Assembly: GCA_017480195.1 (NCBI GenBank)
Contig: JAFVBE010000016.1
Coordinates: 38,079 to 102,078 of the forward strand
DNA from: Lachnospiraceae bacterium
GTDB lineage: Bacteria > Bacillota > Clostridia > Lachnospirales > Lachnospiraceae
DNA length: 64,000 nucleotides
Direction: 5' to 3'
Made by a program: the position numbers and the translations under genes. Below the pieces are notes generated by a model that was not told the origin of the DNA, ran no database searches, and saw only the letters and a program-made list of their open reading frames with translations. Of this stretch, positions 16,476 to 25,736 are shown piece by piece; positions within the stretch are counted from its first letter, which is position 1, and each line of letters opens with the position of its first letter.

Positions 16476-17508
16476 CCGAACCCGCCTCCTTTTCACTTGT
16501 ATAATTATTTGTCGTCGTGGAATTAATATCAGCAAAACTCTCTATTGGTAAAATCTCCTGTGTCTGTCCGTCTGTTATTATGATTTTTAATGACGGCAGA
16601 ACCTCCTCCATAGTCTCATAGAACATTCTCTTCTTTGTTATAAGAGGATAGAGTTTATACTGCTCATATATCTGATTCAGTCTTGCAACCTGACCTTCCG
16701 CCTCTGCGATGCGCGTTGCCTTCTCAGCCTCTGCATCTTTGCGTATTCTGTCTGCCTCTGCTGTTGCACTTGGCAATTGCTGATTTTGATATTGAAGAGC
16801 ATTATTCTTAGCAGTATCTGCCCCCTGCTTCGCCGTCTCAACAGACTTAAATGCTGCAATAATATCCTCAGTAGGCGGTTCAGAATCCTGTACAGTTATA
16901 TTAATTATCTGAAGTCCGATATTGTGTTCATCAAGCTCACGAATCATATCTTCCTTTACATCAGACTGTATCTGACTCTTTGCTGTAGTCATGGCTTCGT
17001 CAACAGTATAATTGCTTACTACAGACCTTATACTTGATAGTGCAATATCCTTTAATATTTCCTCTGGATTATTGGAATTATAAAGATATGCAACAGGATC
17101 TGATACTTTATACTCCAGATAGAAGTCAATGTTAAGCAGATTAAAATCCGATGTAATCATTATACCGTCCATTGTATCGGTTATATTCTGCCCATTGTTA
17201 GCAATTGTATATCCTATACCTGTACCATGCGTTGTTACATCCACCTTCTCAACCTTCTCTATAAAAGGTATCTTAAAATAAAGACCTGCCGTATTGGTTG
17301 TTATTACTTTGCCAAACATGGTTACGACAGCATTCTCCTGTTCATTTACATAATAGAAGCTGTCAAGTGCGGCAAAAAGCAATATTATAACAATAATCAC
17401 AAGCTTCGCAGTATTAAATGATTTTTTTATCTTATTGTCAGGAGTTTTAATATCATCATCAACATACTCAACATCTACATTGTCTTCATCTTTTTTTGAT
17501 TTTTTCAT
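16441..17508 (-). CDS. hflK: HflK-like SPFH/band-7 membrane protein
   Basis: A 355-residue partner of HflC. It has a charged N-terminus, one membrane segment (about 34-54), a band-7 domain and an alanine/glutamate-rich coiled region around 230-275 (AEADRIRKDAEAEKATRIAEAEG). The C-terminal tail is acidic and low in complexity. HflK proteins typically precede HflC in an operon, as here. The start at 17508 (MKKSKKDEDN) follows GGAAGGATAGG. It lies 19 bases downstream of rfbA in the same direction. Confidence 0.88.
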   Translation of the reverse strand: MKKSKKDEDNVDVEYVDDDIKTPDNKIKKSFNTAKLVIIVIILLFAALDSFYYVNEQENAVVTMFGKVITTNTAGLYFKIPFIEKVEKVDVTTHGTGIGYTIANNGQNITDTMDGIMITSDFNLLNIDFYLEYKVSDPVAYLYNSNNPEEILKDIALSSIRSVVSNYTVDEAMTTAKSQIQSDVKEDMIRELDEHNIGLQIINITVQDSEPPTEDIIAAFKSVETAKQGADTAKNNALQYQNQQLPSATAEADRIRKDAEAEKATRIAEAEGQVARLNQIYEQYKLYPLITKKRMFYETMEEVLPSLKIIITDGQTQEILPIESFADINSTTTNNYTSEKEAGSDVETNDEEDND

Positions 17509-17527
17509 CCTATCCTTCCTTTCAGAT

Positions 17528-18397
17528 TTACAGACCGTTAGCAACATCGACAAGATACTGTCCGTATGCCGTCTTCATAAGCGGCTCGGCAAGCTTAAGA
17601 AGCTGCTCCTTGTCTATGAAACCACGCCTATAAGCAATTTCCTCTATACAGGATATATACATCCCCTGTCTCTTCTGAAATGCAGCCACGAAATCCGCAG
17701 CATCAAGCAACATGTCATGATTGCCTGTATCAAGCCATGCAAAGCCTCTTCCAAGTGTTTCAACCATAAGGTCTCCTCTTTCAAGATATACATTATTAAC
17801 ACTTGTTATCTCAATCTCTCCCCTTGCTGATGGCTTGACATTTTTTGCAATCTCAACCACATCATTATCATAGAAATAAAGTCCCGGTACAGCATAGTTT
17901 GACTTTGGATGCTCAGGCTTTTCCTCAATAGACAACGCCTTGCCGCTCTCATCAAATTCCACAACTCCATATTCTCTTGGATCCTTGACATAGTATCCGA
18001 ATATGGTTGCCCCCTTCTCTCTTGTAGCAGCATTTTTCAAAACCTTAGAAAAGCTCTGTCCATAGAATATATTATCTCCAAGTACGAGAGCCACGCTATC
18101 TGAACCGATAAATTCCTCACCGATAATAAATGCATCAGCAAGTCCTCTCGGAGTCTCCTGTACCTTATAAGAAAACTCCATACCAAGCTGTGAGCCGTCG
18201 CCAAAAAGCTCTTCAAATGTAGGTAAATCTCTTGGTGTTGATATAATAAGTACCTCTCTTATACCTGCCAGCATAAGAGTTGAAAGCGGGTAGTATATCA
18301 TAGGCTTGTCATATACAGGCATAATCTGTTTTGATACAGCCTTGGTAAGTGGGTATAGTCTTGTGCCTGAACCGCCTGCTAAAATTATTCCTTTCAT
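17528..18397 (-). CDS. rfbA: Glucose-1-phosphate thymidylyltransferase
   Basis: A 289-residue enzyme that joins glucose-1-phosphate and dTTP to dTDP-glucose, the first step of dTDP-deoxysugar synthesis. It opens with [24 protein letters not shown], the nucleotide-binding signature of RmlA, and keeps LGDNIFYG and the [19 protein letters not shown] region. The length equals that of characterised RmlA proteins. It lies 55 bases after rfbB in the same direction. rfbC and rfbD are not in the window, so the end product (dTDP-rhamnose or another 6-deoxysugar) cannot be decided here. Confidence 0.95.
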   Translation of the reverse strand: MKGIILAGGSGTRLYPLTKAVSKQIMPVYDKPMIYYPLSTLMLAGIREVLIISTPRDLPTFEELFGDGSQLGMEFSYKVQETPRGLADAFIIGEEFIGSDSVALVLGDNIFYGQSFSKVLKNAATREKGATIFGYYVKDPREYGVVEFDESGKALSIEEKPEHPKSNYAVPGLYFYDNDVVEIAKNVKPSARGEIEITSVNNVYLERGDLMVETLGRGFAWLDTGNHDMLLDAADFVAAFQKRQGMYISCIEEIAYRRGFIDKEQLLKLAEPLMKTAYGQYLVDVANGL

Positions 18398-18452
18398 ATT
18401 CTCTGATTCCTCCTATCAAAACAACGCATAATCTAATTATACATATCCCGGA

Positions 18453-19538
18453 TTACTTTCCTGCATACATATCTTCATAATACTTCTGATAATCACCGCT
18501 CGTTACGTTCTTCATCCACTCCTCATGCTCAAAGAACCATGCAATAGTCTTCTTAATACCCTCAGCAAACATAGTCTCAGGCTCCCAGCCTATCTCTGCC
18601 TTAATCTTATCAGGAGCTATGGCATACCTTCTGTCATGTCCCTTCCTGTCTTCAACATAGGTAATCAAATCCTTAGATACAAGCTGCTTTCTTGCGTCAC
18701 CTTCAGGAAGCATCTCCTGCAGCGTATCTATGATTATATTAATTATCTCAATATTCTGCTTCTCATTATGTCCGCCGATATTATATGTCTCAAAAAGTCT
18801 TCCCTGCTCCTGAACCATATCTATAGCCTTGGCATGGTCTTCAACGAATAACCAGTCTCGTACATTCTTTCCATCGCCATATACAGGAAGCTTCTTGCCT
18901 TGTAATGCATTATTGATAATAAGCGGTATAAGCTTCTCAGGGAACTGATAAGGTCCGTAGTTATTGCTGCAGTTAGTTATATTTGCAGGGAACTTATAGG
19001 TATCCATATAAGCCTTTACCAGCATATCAGATGATGCCTTACTTGCAGAGTACGGGCTATGTGGATCGTATGGAGATGTCTCGTAGAAGAAAGCATTATC
19101 GTCATCAGGAAGTGATCCATACACCTCATCTGTCGATACATGAAGGAACTTCTTACCCTCTTTGAAGCCTCCTTCAGGAAGCTCCCACGCAGCCTTAGCA
19201 GAGTTTAACATAACCGCCGTGCCGAGCACATTAGTCTGTACAAAAACCTCAGGATTTTTAATACTTCTGTCAACATGTGACTCTGCTGCAAAATGCACAA
19301 CTCTATCTATGTCATTTTCCTCAAATATCTTAGATATAGCTTCTTTATCACATATGTCTGCCTTAATAAAGGTATAGTTATCCCTGTTCTCAATATCCTT
19401 AAGATTTTCCAGATTACCTGCATAGGTAAGTGCATCAACATTGATTATTCTTATTTCATTGTCATACTTTTTAAACATATAATGAATATAATTTGAGCCT
19501 ATAAAGCCTGCTCCGCCTGTTACAAGATAAGTTCTCAT
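18453..19538 (-). CDS. rfbB: dTDP-glucose 4,6-dehydratase
   Basis: A 361-residue short-chain dehydrogenase/reductase that turns dTDP-glucose into dTDP-4-keto-6-deoxyglucose with bound NAD. The Rossmann motif TGGAGFIGSNY is at the N-terminus. DRVVHFAAESHVDRSI and STDEVYGSL follow, then the YSASKASSD catalytic Tyr/Lys, and NNYGPYQFPEKLIPL. These are diagnostic for RmlB. It precedes rfbA by 55 bases. The gatB operon ends 12 bases upstream, so the whole 24.5-15.6 kb run is co-oriented. Confidence 0.96.
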   Translation of the reverse strand: MRTYLVTGGAGFIGSNYIHYMFKKYDNEIRIINVDALTYAGNLENLKDIENRDNYTFIKADICDKEAISKIFEENDIDRVVHFAAESHVDRSIKNPEVFVQTNVLGTAVMLNSAKAAWELPEGGFKEGKKFLHVSTDEVYGSLPDDDNAFFYETSPYDPHSPYSASKASSDMLVKAYMDTYKFPANITNCSNNYGPYQFPEKLIPLIINNALQGKKLPVYGDGKNVRDWLFVEDHAKAIDMVQEQGRLFETYNIGGHNEKQNIEIINIIIDTLQEMLPEGDARKQLVSKDLITYVEDRKGHDRRYAIAPDKIKAEIGWEPETMFAEGIKKTIAWFFEHEEWMKNVTSGDYQKYYEDMYAGK

Positions 19539-19550
19539 CCTATTTTCCTC

Positions 19551-20987
19551 CTATTTTGAAAGTATTTCCTTTAAGATTCTATTTACCTCTCCCGGGTCTG
19601 CCTTGCCCTTCATTGCCTTCATAGTCTGTCCGACTAAGAATCCGATAGCCTTTTCCTTACCGCTCTTGTAGTCATCAACAGACTTCGGATTGGCAGCAAC
19701 TATCTCTTCGATAGTCTTTGTAAGTGCTCCCTCGTCATTTACAGTCTTAAGACCGTTTTCCTCGACATACTTCTCCGGCTCTATATCATCTGTAAATATT
19801 TTCTCAAATACTTCCTTTGCCACCGAGCCATTGATAGTCTTTTTATCAACCATATCAATGAGTGTTGCCAGATTCTTAGCTGAAAAGCTTAAATTATCCG
19901 CCTCCACATCATGTTCCTTCATAAGTCTCATCGTCTCAACCATAAGCCAGTTGGAAACCTTCTTAGGCTCTGCTCCAAGTGATATAGTTTCTTCGAATAT
20001 ATCCGCCATCCTCTTAGAATTGGTTATTATGTCTATATCGTAATCAGGAATCTTGTATTCTTCCTTATATCTTAATCTCTTCTCATCACGAAGCTCAGGC
20101 TGGCGTGACTTGATTGTCTCAAGGAATTCATCATCAACTATAATCGGAACTAAATCAGGGTCAGGGAAGTATCTGTAATCCTGTGCATCCTCCTTAGAAC
20201 GCATAGCATAGGAATATCCCTTCTCGTCGTCCCATCTTCTCGTCTCCTGGATAACCTCTTCTCCTGACTCTAATAAGTCAATCTGACGCTCTCTCTCATT
20301 CTCTATAGCTCTTGTAATCGCCTTAAATGAATTGAGGTTCTTCATCTCAGTTCTCGTACCGAACTTTTCTTCTCCGACCTTCCTTATCGAAAGATTGACA
20401 TCAGCACGCATTGAACCCTCATTAAGCTTACAATCTGAAGCGCCAAGATACTGGATTATAAGTCTTAGCTTATCAAGATATGCATTAACCTCCTCTGCCG
20501 AACGCATATCAGGCTCGGAAACTATCTCGATAAGAGGCACCCCTGAACGGTTATAATCAACAAGTGAGGTATCGGTAAATGGGTCATGAACTAATTTACC
20601 TGCATCCTCTTCCATATGAATCTCATGTATTCTGATAAATTTCTTCTCTCCATTAACCTCTATCTCTACCTTACCGTCACGGCATATCGGATAGTAGAGC
20701 TGTGATATCTGGTAGTTCTGCGGGTTATCAGGATAGAAATAATTTTTTCTGTCAAATTTACCTTTTCTGGTTATGGTACAGTTCGTAGCAAGTCCTACCG
20801 CAACTGCTTTTTCAAGAACTGCTTTATTTAATACGGGAAGTGATCCCGGCATACCCGTACATACAGGACAGGTATGTGTATTAGGCTCTCCGCCAAATTC
20901 AGTTGAACAGCCACAGAATATCTTGGTTTTAGTTGCAAGCTCTACATGGACTTCAAGTCCGATGACAGTTTCATATATCTCACTCAT
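19551..20987 (-). CDS. gatB: Asp-tRNA(Asn)/Glu-tRNA(Gln) amidotransferase subunit B
   Basis: A 478-residue subunit of the GatCAB amidotransferase, which corrects misacylated Asp-tRNA(Asn) or Glu-tRNA(Gln). GatB binds the tRNA and phosphorylates the carboxylate. Visible signatures are ETVIGLEVHVEL, a zinc-type C-x-C...C-x-x-C pattern near 25-45 (FCGCS...TCPVC), RKNYFYPDNPQNYQISQ and LNEGSMRADVN. The C-terminal YqeY-like domain is complete. It is the last gene of aspS-gatC-gatA-gatB, two bases after gatA. Confidence 0.97.
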   Translation of the reverse strand: MSEIYETVIGLEVHVELATKTKIFCGCSTEFGGEPNTHTCPVCTGMPGSLPVLNKAVLEKAVAVGLATNCTITRKGKFDRKNYFYPDNPQNYQISQLYYPICRDGKVEIEVNGEKKFIRIHEIHMEEDAGKLVHDPFTDTSLVDYNRSGVPLIEIVSEPDMRSAEEVNAYLDKLRLIIQYLGASDCKLNEGSMRADVNLSIRKVGEEKFGTRTEMKNLNSFKAITRAIENERERQIDLLESGEEVIQETRRWDDEKGYSYAMRSKEDAQDYRYFPDPDLVPIIVDDEFLETIKSRQPELRDEKRLRYKEEYKIPDYDIDIITNSKRMADIFEETISLGAEPKKVSNWLMVETMRLMKEHDVEADNLSFSAKNLATLIDMVDKKTINGSVAKEVFEKIFTDDIEPEKYVEENGLKTVNDEGALTKTIEEIVAANPKSVDDYKSGKEKAIGFLVGQTMKAMKGKADPGEVNRILKEILSK

Positions 20988-20989
20988 TC

Positions 20990-22456
20990 TTAAAGCCCCC
21001 TCTCTGCTATAGCCGGTCTTTTATATTCTCTGCTTTGCTCATAAGCATAAGCTGCTCTTATAATCGACTTCTCATCAAAGGTCTGACCGAGAAGCTGCAA
21101 TCCTATCGGAAGGCCATTCTTATCATATCCGCAAGGAAGTGATATACCCGGAAGTCCGGCAAGATTTACCGATACCGTATATATATCACCAAGATACATC
21201 TTAAGCGGGTCACTCAAAGACTCCCCACATTTAAGTGCAGTCGTAGGGGCAACCGGTCCGAGAATAACATCATATTTTTCAAAGGCATCATCAAAGGCCT
21301 TCTTGATAAGAGCCTTAGTCTTAAGCGCCTTAACATAATAAGCATCATAATATCCTGAGCTTAGTACAAATGAACCAAGCATAATCCTACGCTTGACCTC
21401 TGCACCGAAGCCCTCTGAACGAGTCTTCTTATACATATTATGAAGGTCTGTATATTCAGATGTTCTGTATCCGTATTTAACTCCATCGAATCTCTCAAGA
21501 TTTGATGAAGCTTCCGCTGAAGCAATTATATAATATGCAGGAATCGCATATTCAACCATACCAAGTGAGAATTCCTCAACGATAGCGTCCTTACCTTCGA
21601 GCACCTTCGCTGCTGCCAGTACACTTTCCTTAACCTCGGGGTCTATACCTTCTGCAAGATAATCACTTGGTATACCTATCTTCATACCCTTTACATCATC
21701 TACAAGCGCAGATGTAAAATCAGAAGCCGCATCAATATAAGATGTGGAATCCTTATCATCATGCTGACATATAATCTCTAAAATAGTTGCACAATCTCTT
21801 ACATCCTTGGCTATAGGTCCAATCTGGTCGAGCGATGAACCATAGGCTATAAGTCCGTAACGAGATACTCTTCCATAGGTTGGCTTAATACCCGTTACAC
21901 CACAAAATGCAGCAGGCTGTCTGATTGAACCGCCTGTATCTGAGCCAAGCGCATACGGTACCTCCTCAGAGGAAACTGCTGCAGCAGAGCCACCTGATGA
22001 GCCTCCCGGAACTCTGTCCAAATCCCAAGGGTTCTTAGTAGCACCATAATACGAAGTCTCTGATGTACTACCCATAGCAAACTCATCCATATTGGTCTTA
22101 CCGATTATTACAGCTCCTGCTTCTTTTAATTTCTCAACTGCCGTAGCTGTATAAGTAGGCACAAAATTACTAAGTATCTTAGATGAACAGGTAGTAAGTA
22201 AACCCTCAGTACACATATTATCCTTAATAGCTACCGGCACTCCTGCGAGCGGGCCTGTCAATTCTCCTGCATCAATCTTATTTTGCACTTCCTCTGCCTG
22301 CCTTAAGGCACCCTCTCTATCAATAGTAACAAAGGAATTTACATCTTTTTCAAGTACTTCAATCCTACGGAGGCTTTCTTCTACTGCTTCTTTAACTGTT
22401 ACTTCTTTATTCTTAATCTTCTCTCCAAGCTCTACTGCCGTCAAACTCATTAAATC
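20990..22456 (-). CDS. gatA: Asp-tRNA(Asn)/Glu-tRNA(Gln) amidotransferase subunit A
   Basis: The amidase subunit of GatCAB, which releases ammonia from glutamine. It carries the amidase signature with the Ser-cisSer-Lys triad: Lys in AIKDN, the cis-Ser in GGSSGGSAAAVSS and the nucleophile in GSDTGGSIRQPAAFCG. About 489 residues, normal length. I prefer a GTG start at 22456 (VDLMSLTAVELGEK) because AAGGAGG lies eight bases ahead; the ATG at 22450 is two codons inside. The ribosome binding site overlaps the gatC stop region, which suggests coupled translation. Confidence 0.96.
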   Translation of the reverse strand, partial: DLMSLTAVELGEKIKNKEVTVKEAVEESLRRIEVLEKDVNSFVTIDREGALRQAEEVQNKIDAGELTGPLAGVPVAIKDNMCTEGLLTTCSSKILSNFVPTYTATAVEKLKEAGAVIIGKTNMDEFAMGSTSETSYYGATKNPWDLDRVPGGSSGGSAAAVSSEEVPYALGSDTGGSIRQPAAFCGVTGIKPTYGRVSRYGLIAYGSSLDQIGPIAKDVRDCATILEIICQHDDKDSTSYIDAASDFTSALVDDVKGMKIGIPSDYLAEGIDPEVKESVLAAAKVLEGKDAIVEEFSLGMVEYAIPAYYIIASAEASSNLERFDGVKYGYRTSEYTDLHNMYKKTRSEGFGAEVKRRIMLGSFVLSSGYYDAYYVKALKTKALIKKAFDDAFEKYDVILGPVAPTTALKCGESLSDPLKMYLGDIYTVSVNLAGLPGISLPCGYDKNGLPIGLQLLGQTFDEKSIIRAAYAYEQSREYKRPAIAERGL

Positions 22457-22472
22457 CACACAAGCCACCTCC

Positions 22473-22760
22473 TTAGTCAAATGTCTTCGGTACATCATAA
22501 CAGCCATTTCGCTCCTCCGGTGCATTGGCAAGCATATTTTCCCTGTCATCACCATTGGTAACTACATCTTCCCTCATAACATTACTTACAGGGAAAGCGT
22601 GGCTCATAGCTTCTACATTTTCCGTATCCAGCTCGTCTAACTTGCCGACATAATCAAGCATATTAGACATATCCTTCTTCGCCTGCTCCTTCTCTTCATC
22701 GGATAGAAAAAGCTTAGCAAGGATTCCAACATAATCAATCGTTTCGTCTGTAATAACCAT
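22473..22760 (-). CDS. gatC: Asp-tRNA(Asn)/Glu-tRNA(Gln) amidotransferase subunit C
   Basis: A 95-residue small subunit that stabilises the GatA-GatB interface. It shows the usual pattern ITDETIDYVGILAKLFLSDEEKEQ, a middle LDELDTENVEAMSHAFPVSNVMREDVV that wraps around GatA, and a short C-terminal tail. The gene lies between aspS (eight bases upstream) and gatA, in the standard order C-A-B. Nothing unusual is visible. Confidence 0.94.
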   Translation of the reverse strand: MVITDETIDYVGILAKLFLSDEEKEQAKKDMSNMLDYVGKLDELDTENVEAMSHAFPVSNVMREDVVTNGDDRENMLANAPEERNGCYDVPKTFD

Positions 22761-22768
22761 ATTGCCTC

Positions 22769-24517
22769 CTACTGTCTTACCTTAATGTGAACCTCACGAA
22801 GCTGCTGTTCAGTAACCTCGTTCGGAGCTCCACACATAAGATCCTGTGCAGTTCCACTCATAGGGAATGGAATAACCTCTCTGATATTTTCTTCTTCCTT
22901 AAGCAGCATTATCATACGGTCAACACCCGGTGCCATACCTGCATGTGGCGGTGCACCGAACTGGAACGCACTGTATAATGCTCCGAATTTTGCTTCTAAT
23001 ACCTCTTTGTCATATCCTGCTATCTCAAATGCCTTCTCCATAATCTGCATATCGTGATTTCTTACTGCACCTGATGAAAGCTCGACACCATTACATACGA
23101 TATCATACTGATAAGCAAGTATGTCTAACGGATCCTTTTCATTGAGCGCTTCAAGTCCACCCTGCGGCATAGAGAACGGATTGTGTGTAAACCCTATCTT
23201 CTTAGTTTCTGTATCATACTCATACATAGGAAAGTCATTTATATAGCAGAAACGGTATGCATTCTTCTCAAGAAGGTCAAGTCTTGTTCCAAGCTCTGTC
23301 CTTATCTGTCCGGCAAAAAGTGCTGCCTGCTTCTCATTATCTGCGATGAAGAAAATGGTATCTCCAACGGTAAGTCCCGCAAGCTCCTTAAGTTCTCCCT
23401 TCATATCCTCAGGGATGAACTTATCTATAGGTCCCTTATAAGAGCCATCCTCCAATACCTCAAGATAACCAAGTCCGCCCATACCGATTGATGTTGCAAA
23501 CTTAAGCATCTTCTCGTGCTGTCCCTTAGATAACTTAGCGTGAACATTTATCGCTCTTACAGTCTTGTTCTGGAACGGCTTAAATGTACATCTGTTAAAA
23601 AATTCCGATAAATCTATTATAAGAAGCGGATTACGCAAATCCGGCTTGTCAGTACCATACTTAAGCATTGCTTCCTTATAACTGATGACAGGATAAGGCG
23701 CTTCGGTAACTGCATATCCCTTCGGCGCAAATTCCTTGAATGTCGCTGAAAGCACTTCCTCACCAACCTTGAATACATCCTCCTGTGTAGCGAAGCTCAT
23801 CTCGAAGTCAAGCTGATAGAACTCTCCCGGTGAACGGTCAGCTCTTGCATCCTCATCTCTAAAGCATGGTGCAATCTGAAAATACTTATCAAAGCCTGAC
23901 ACCATAAGAAGCTGCTTATACTGCTGTGGCGCCTGTGGGAGCGCATAGAACTTGCCCTTGTATCGTCTTGAAGGAACGATATAATCTCTCGCACCCTCCG
24001 GTGATGATGCACAGAGTATCGGTGTCTGTATCTCAAGAAAGCCAAGCTCGGTCATCTTCTGTCTTAAGAAGCTTATAACCTTGGAACGGAATATCATGGT
24101 ATCCTTAACCTTGCGGTTTCTTAAGTCAAGATAACGATACTTAAGTCTTACATCCTCTCTAACTTCCTTAGAGGTTGTAACCTCAAATGGAAGCTGCTTA
24201 TATATCTTACCGAGTATATCTACCTCGTGTGCTTCGAGTTCTATCGTACCTGTAGGAATCTTCGGATTATATGTATCCTCATCCCTGTGCTGGATATTAC
24301 CCTTGACCGATATACATTCCTCTCTGGTTATACCATCTAAGAGGCTTGTATCTCTCATTACGACCTGCATAACTCCATACATATCCCTTAGGTCCACAAA
24401 GGATACTCCGCCATGGTCTCTGATATTCTCCACCCAGCCTGCAAGTCTTATATCCTTGCCAACGAGCTCCTCAGTTATGTTCTCCATCGTCATGTCTCTG
24501 TAAATGTTTGGTTGCAT
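22769..24517 (-). CDS. aspS: Aspartyl-tRNA synthetase
   Basis: A 582-residue class II synthetase of the bacterial type, with an N-terminal OB fold (about 1-110), motif 2 (FRDEDARADRSPGEFYQLD), the bacterial GAD insertion and motif 3 (GMAPGVDRMIMLL). It charges aspartate onto tRNA(Asp). Because it heads an operon with gatCAB, it may be non-discriminating and also charge tRNA(Asn); confirming this would need the genome's asnS status. Start ATG 24517 follows AAGGAGAG. Expression is predicted to be controlled by the T-box in its leader. Confidence 0.96.
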   Translation of the reverse strand: MQPNIYRDMTMENITEELVGKDIRLAGWVENIRDHGGVSFVDLRDMYGVMQVVMRDTSLLDGITREECISVKGNIQHRDEDTYNPKIPTGTIELEAHEVDILGKIYKQLPFEVTTSKEVREDVRLKYRYLDLRNRKVKDTMIFRSKVISFLRQKMTELGFLEIQTPILCASSPEGARDYIVPSRRYKGKFYALPQAPQQYKQLLMVSGFDKYFQIAPCFRDEDARADRSPGEFYQLDFEMSFATQEDVFKVGEEVLSATFKEFAPKGYAVTEAPYPVISYKEAMLKYGTDKPDLRNPLLIIDLSEFFNRCTFKPFQNKTVRAINVHAKLSKGQHEKMLKFATSIGMGGLGYLEVLEDGSYKGPIDKFIPEDMKGELKELAGLTVGDTIFFIADNEKQAALFAGQIRTELGTRLDLLEKNAYRFCYINDFPMYEYDTETKKIGFTHNPFSMPQGGLEALNEKDPLDILAYQYDIVCNGVELSSGAVRNHDMQIMEKAFEIAGYDKEVLEAKFGALYSAFQFGAPPHAGMAPGVDRMIMLLKEEENIREVIPFPMSGTAQDLMCGAPNEVTEQQLREVHIKVRQ

Positions 24518-24540
24518 AATTTTCTCTCCTTAAATAAATG

Positions 24541-24827
24541 TATCCCGAAGCCATAGTAATATGACTTCGGGACGAATAAACCTTTTATCCGCGGTACCAC
24601 CCGCATTGAAGCTTGCGCTTCCTCTCTCGACCTGTAACGGTGGTCAGCCGGATATACCTAGACCTCTTACTTTGTATTATCCGCACACCAAGATGTAGGC
24701 TTCAGCATACCTGCTCAGGTAGTGTTCCGCTTATGTAGGGTGTCATGCTATGGCTCTCAGTCTGTGACCATATTCCCTGTCATGTCCTTTTACAAGCAGT
24801 CTCCGTCAACGCATTTTTTATATAATT
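24541..24827 (-). promoter_or_regulatory. T-box riboswitch leader of aspS-gatCAB
   Basis: On the minus strand the leader carries the T-box core GGGTGGTACCGCGG within 24581-24604, the part that pairs with the uncharged tRNA acceptor. Downstream is a hairpin, TCCCGAAG/CTTCGGGA with inner CATA/TATG (24543-24572), which would be the terminator. About 220 bases of stem I-III sequence lie upstream. TATAAT at 24834-24839 is a plausible promoter box. I could not fix the specifier codon by eye; Asp or Asn is expected from the genes. This explains the 24518-24923 gap; nothing else is visible between 24840 and 24923. Confidence 0.9.
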
Positions 24828-24923
24828 GTCTGTATTATATGCTAAGTTTGGGCAAAAGTAAAGTGTTTTAAACATATATTTTATTAATTTCCACCATATC
24901 AGACTGAACATTCATACTTCCGG

Positions 24924-25691
24924 TTATAAGTTTTTATGTTTCTTCACACCTCTTATAATATATGAAGGCATCATAGATATAGCTTTTACAATTCCATAGC
25001 CCGCGTATTTATAGGTTTTAAATGTCATAGCCGCTGCCTTTAATTTATTATGTGACTTGCCGTCTCTGACATCACGGTATCTTAAGAGTGGCTCGTTTGT
25101 GTTGCATATTTTAACTCCATCCTTAAGCATCATTAACCATGTATAATAATCCTCATGAGCCTTCCTGTCATGCTTCATAGGATATTTCAGCATAATTTCT
25201 CTTTTAGCAAGCACTGATGAGCAGTTGATATAATTAGTCTTCTCCATATCCTCCAAGGTTATATATAATTTGTCACAGCCTATCACTATATCCCGGCTTA
25301 TACCGTCCTCATCTACAATCTCCCTTGAAGTATTGCATATGTCAGCATCAGCCCTTTCAATTATTTCAAGCTGCCTTGCGAGCTTACCGCTTGTCCACAT
25401 ATCATCCGCATCAAGATATGCCACATACTCCCCTCGTGCTATGGCAACACCGAGATTTCTCGTCTTTGCCACTCCGAGATTCTTAGAATTCTTCCTTACA
25501 AGAATTCTCGTCTTATCATCAAGAATATTATGTTTTTTCTTGATAAAATCCAGCACCGTACGAAGCGAATTATCTGTAGAACAATCGTCTATCACTATTA
25601 TCTCCTTTTCAACCTTCTGCACAAGTGCAGAACGAAGTGCGTCCAATATATACTTTTCAGAATTATACATCGGTATAATAATTGAAACCAT
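24924..25691 (-). CDS. GT2 glycosyltransferase of the wall-polymer cluster
   Basis: A 255-residue GT2 enzyme. It opens MVSIIIPMYNSEKYI, has VIDDCSTDNS and the metal-binding DAD (YLDADDMW), and no membrane segment. Such enzymes add a sugar from a nucleotide donor to a growing glycan on the cytoplasmic face. The C-terminal 70 residues are basic. It is the last gene of the leftward polymer cluster, 45 bases after the first glycerophosphotransferase-like gene. Donor sugar unknown. Confidence 0.87.
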   Translation of the reverse strand: MVSIIIPMYNSEKYILDALRSALVQKVEKEIIVIDDCSTDNSLRTVLDFIKKKHNILDDKTRILVRKNSKNLGVAKTRNLGVAIARGEYVAYLDADDMWTSGKLARQLEIIERADADICNTSREIVDEDGISRDIVIGCDKLYITLEDMEKTNYINCSSVLAKREIMLKYPMKHDRKAHEDYYTWLMMLKDGVKICNTNEPLLRYRDVRDGKSHNKLKAAAMTFKTYKYAGYGIVKAISMMPSYIIRGVKKHKNL

Positions 25692-25736
25692 ATTCTATCA
25701 CCACTTTGTTTATATTTTATCCTCTATCGCTTCTGT

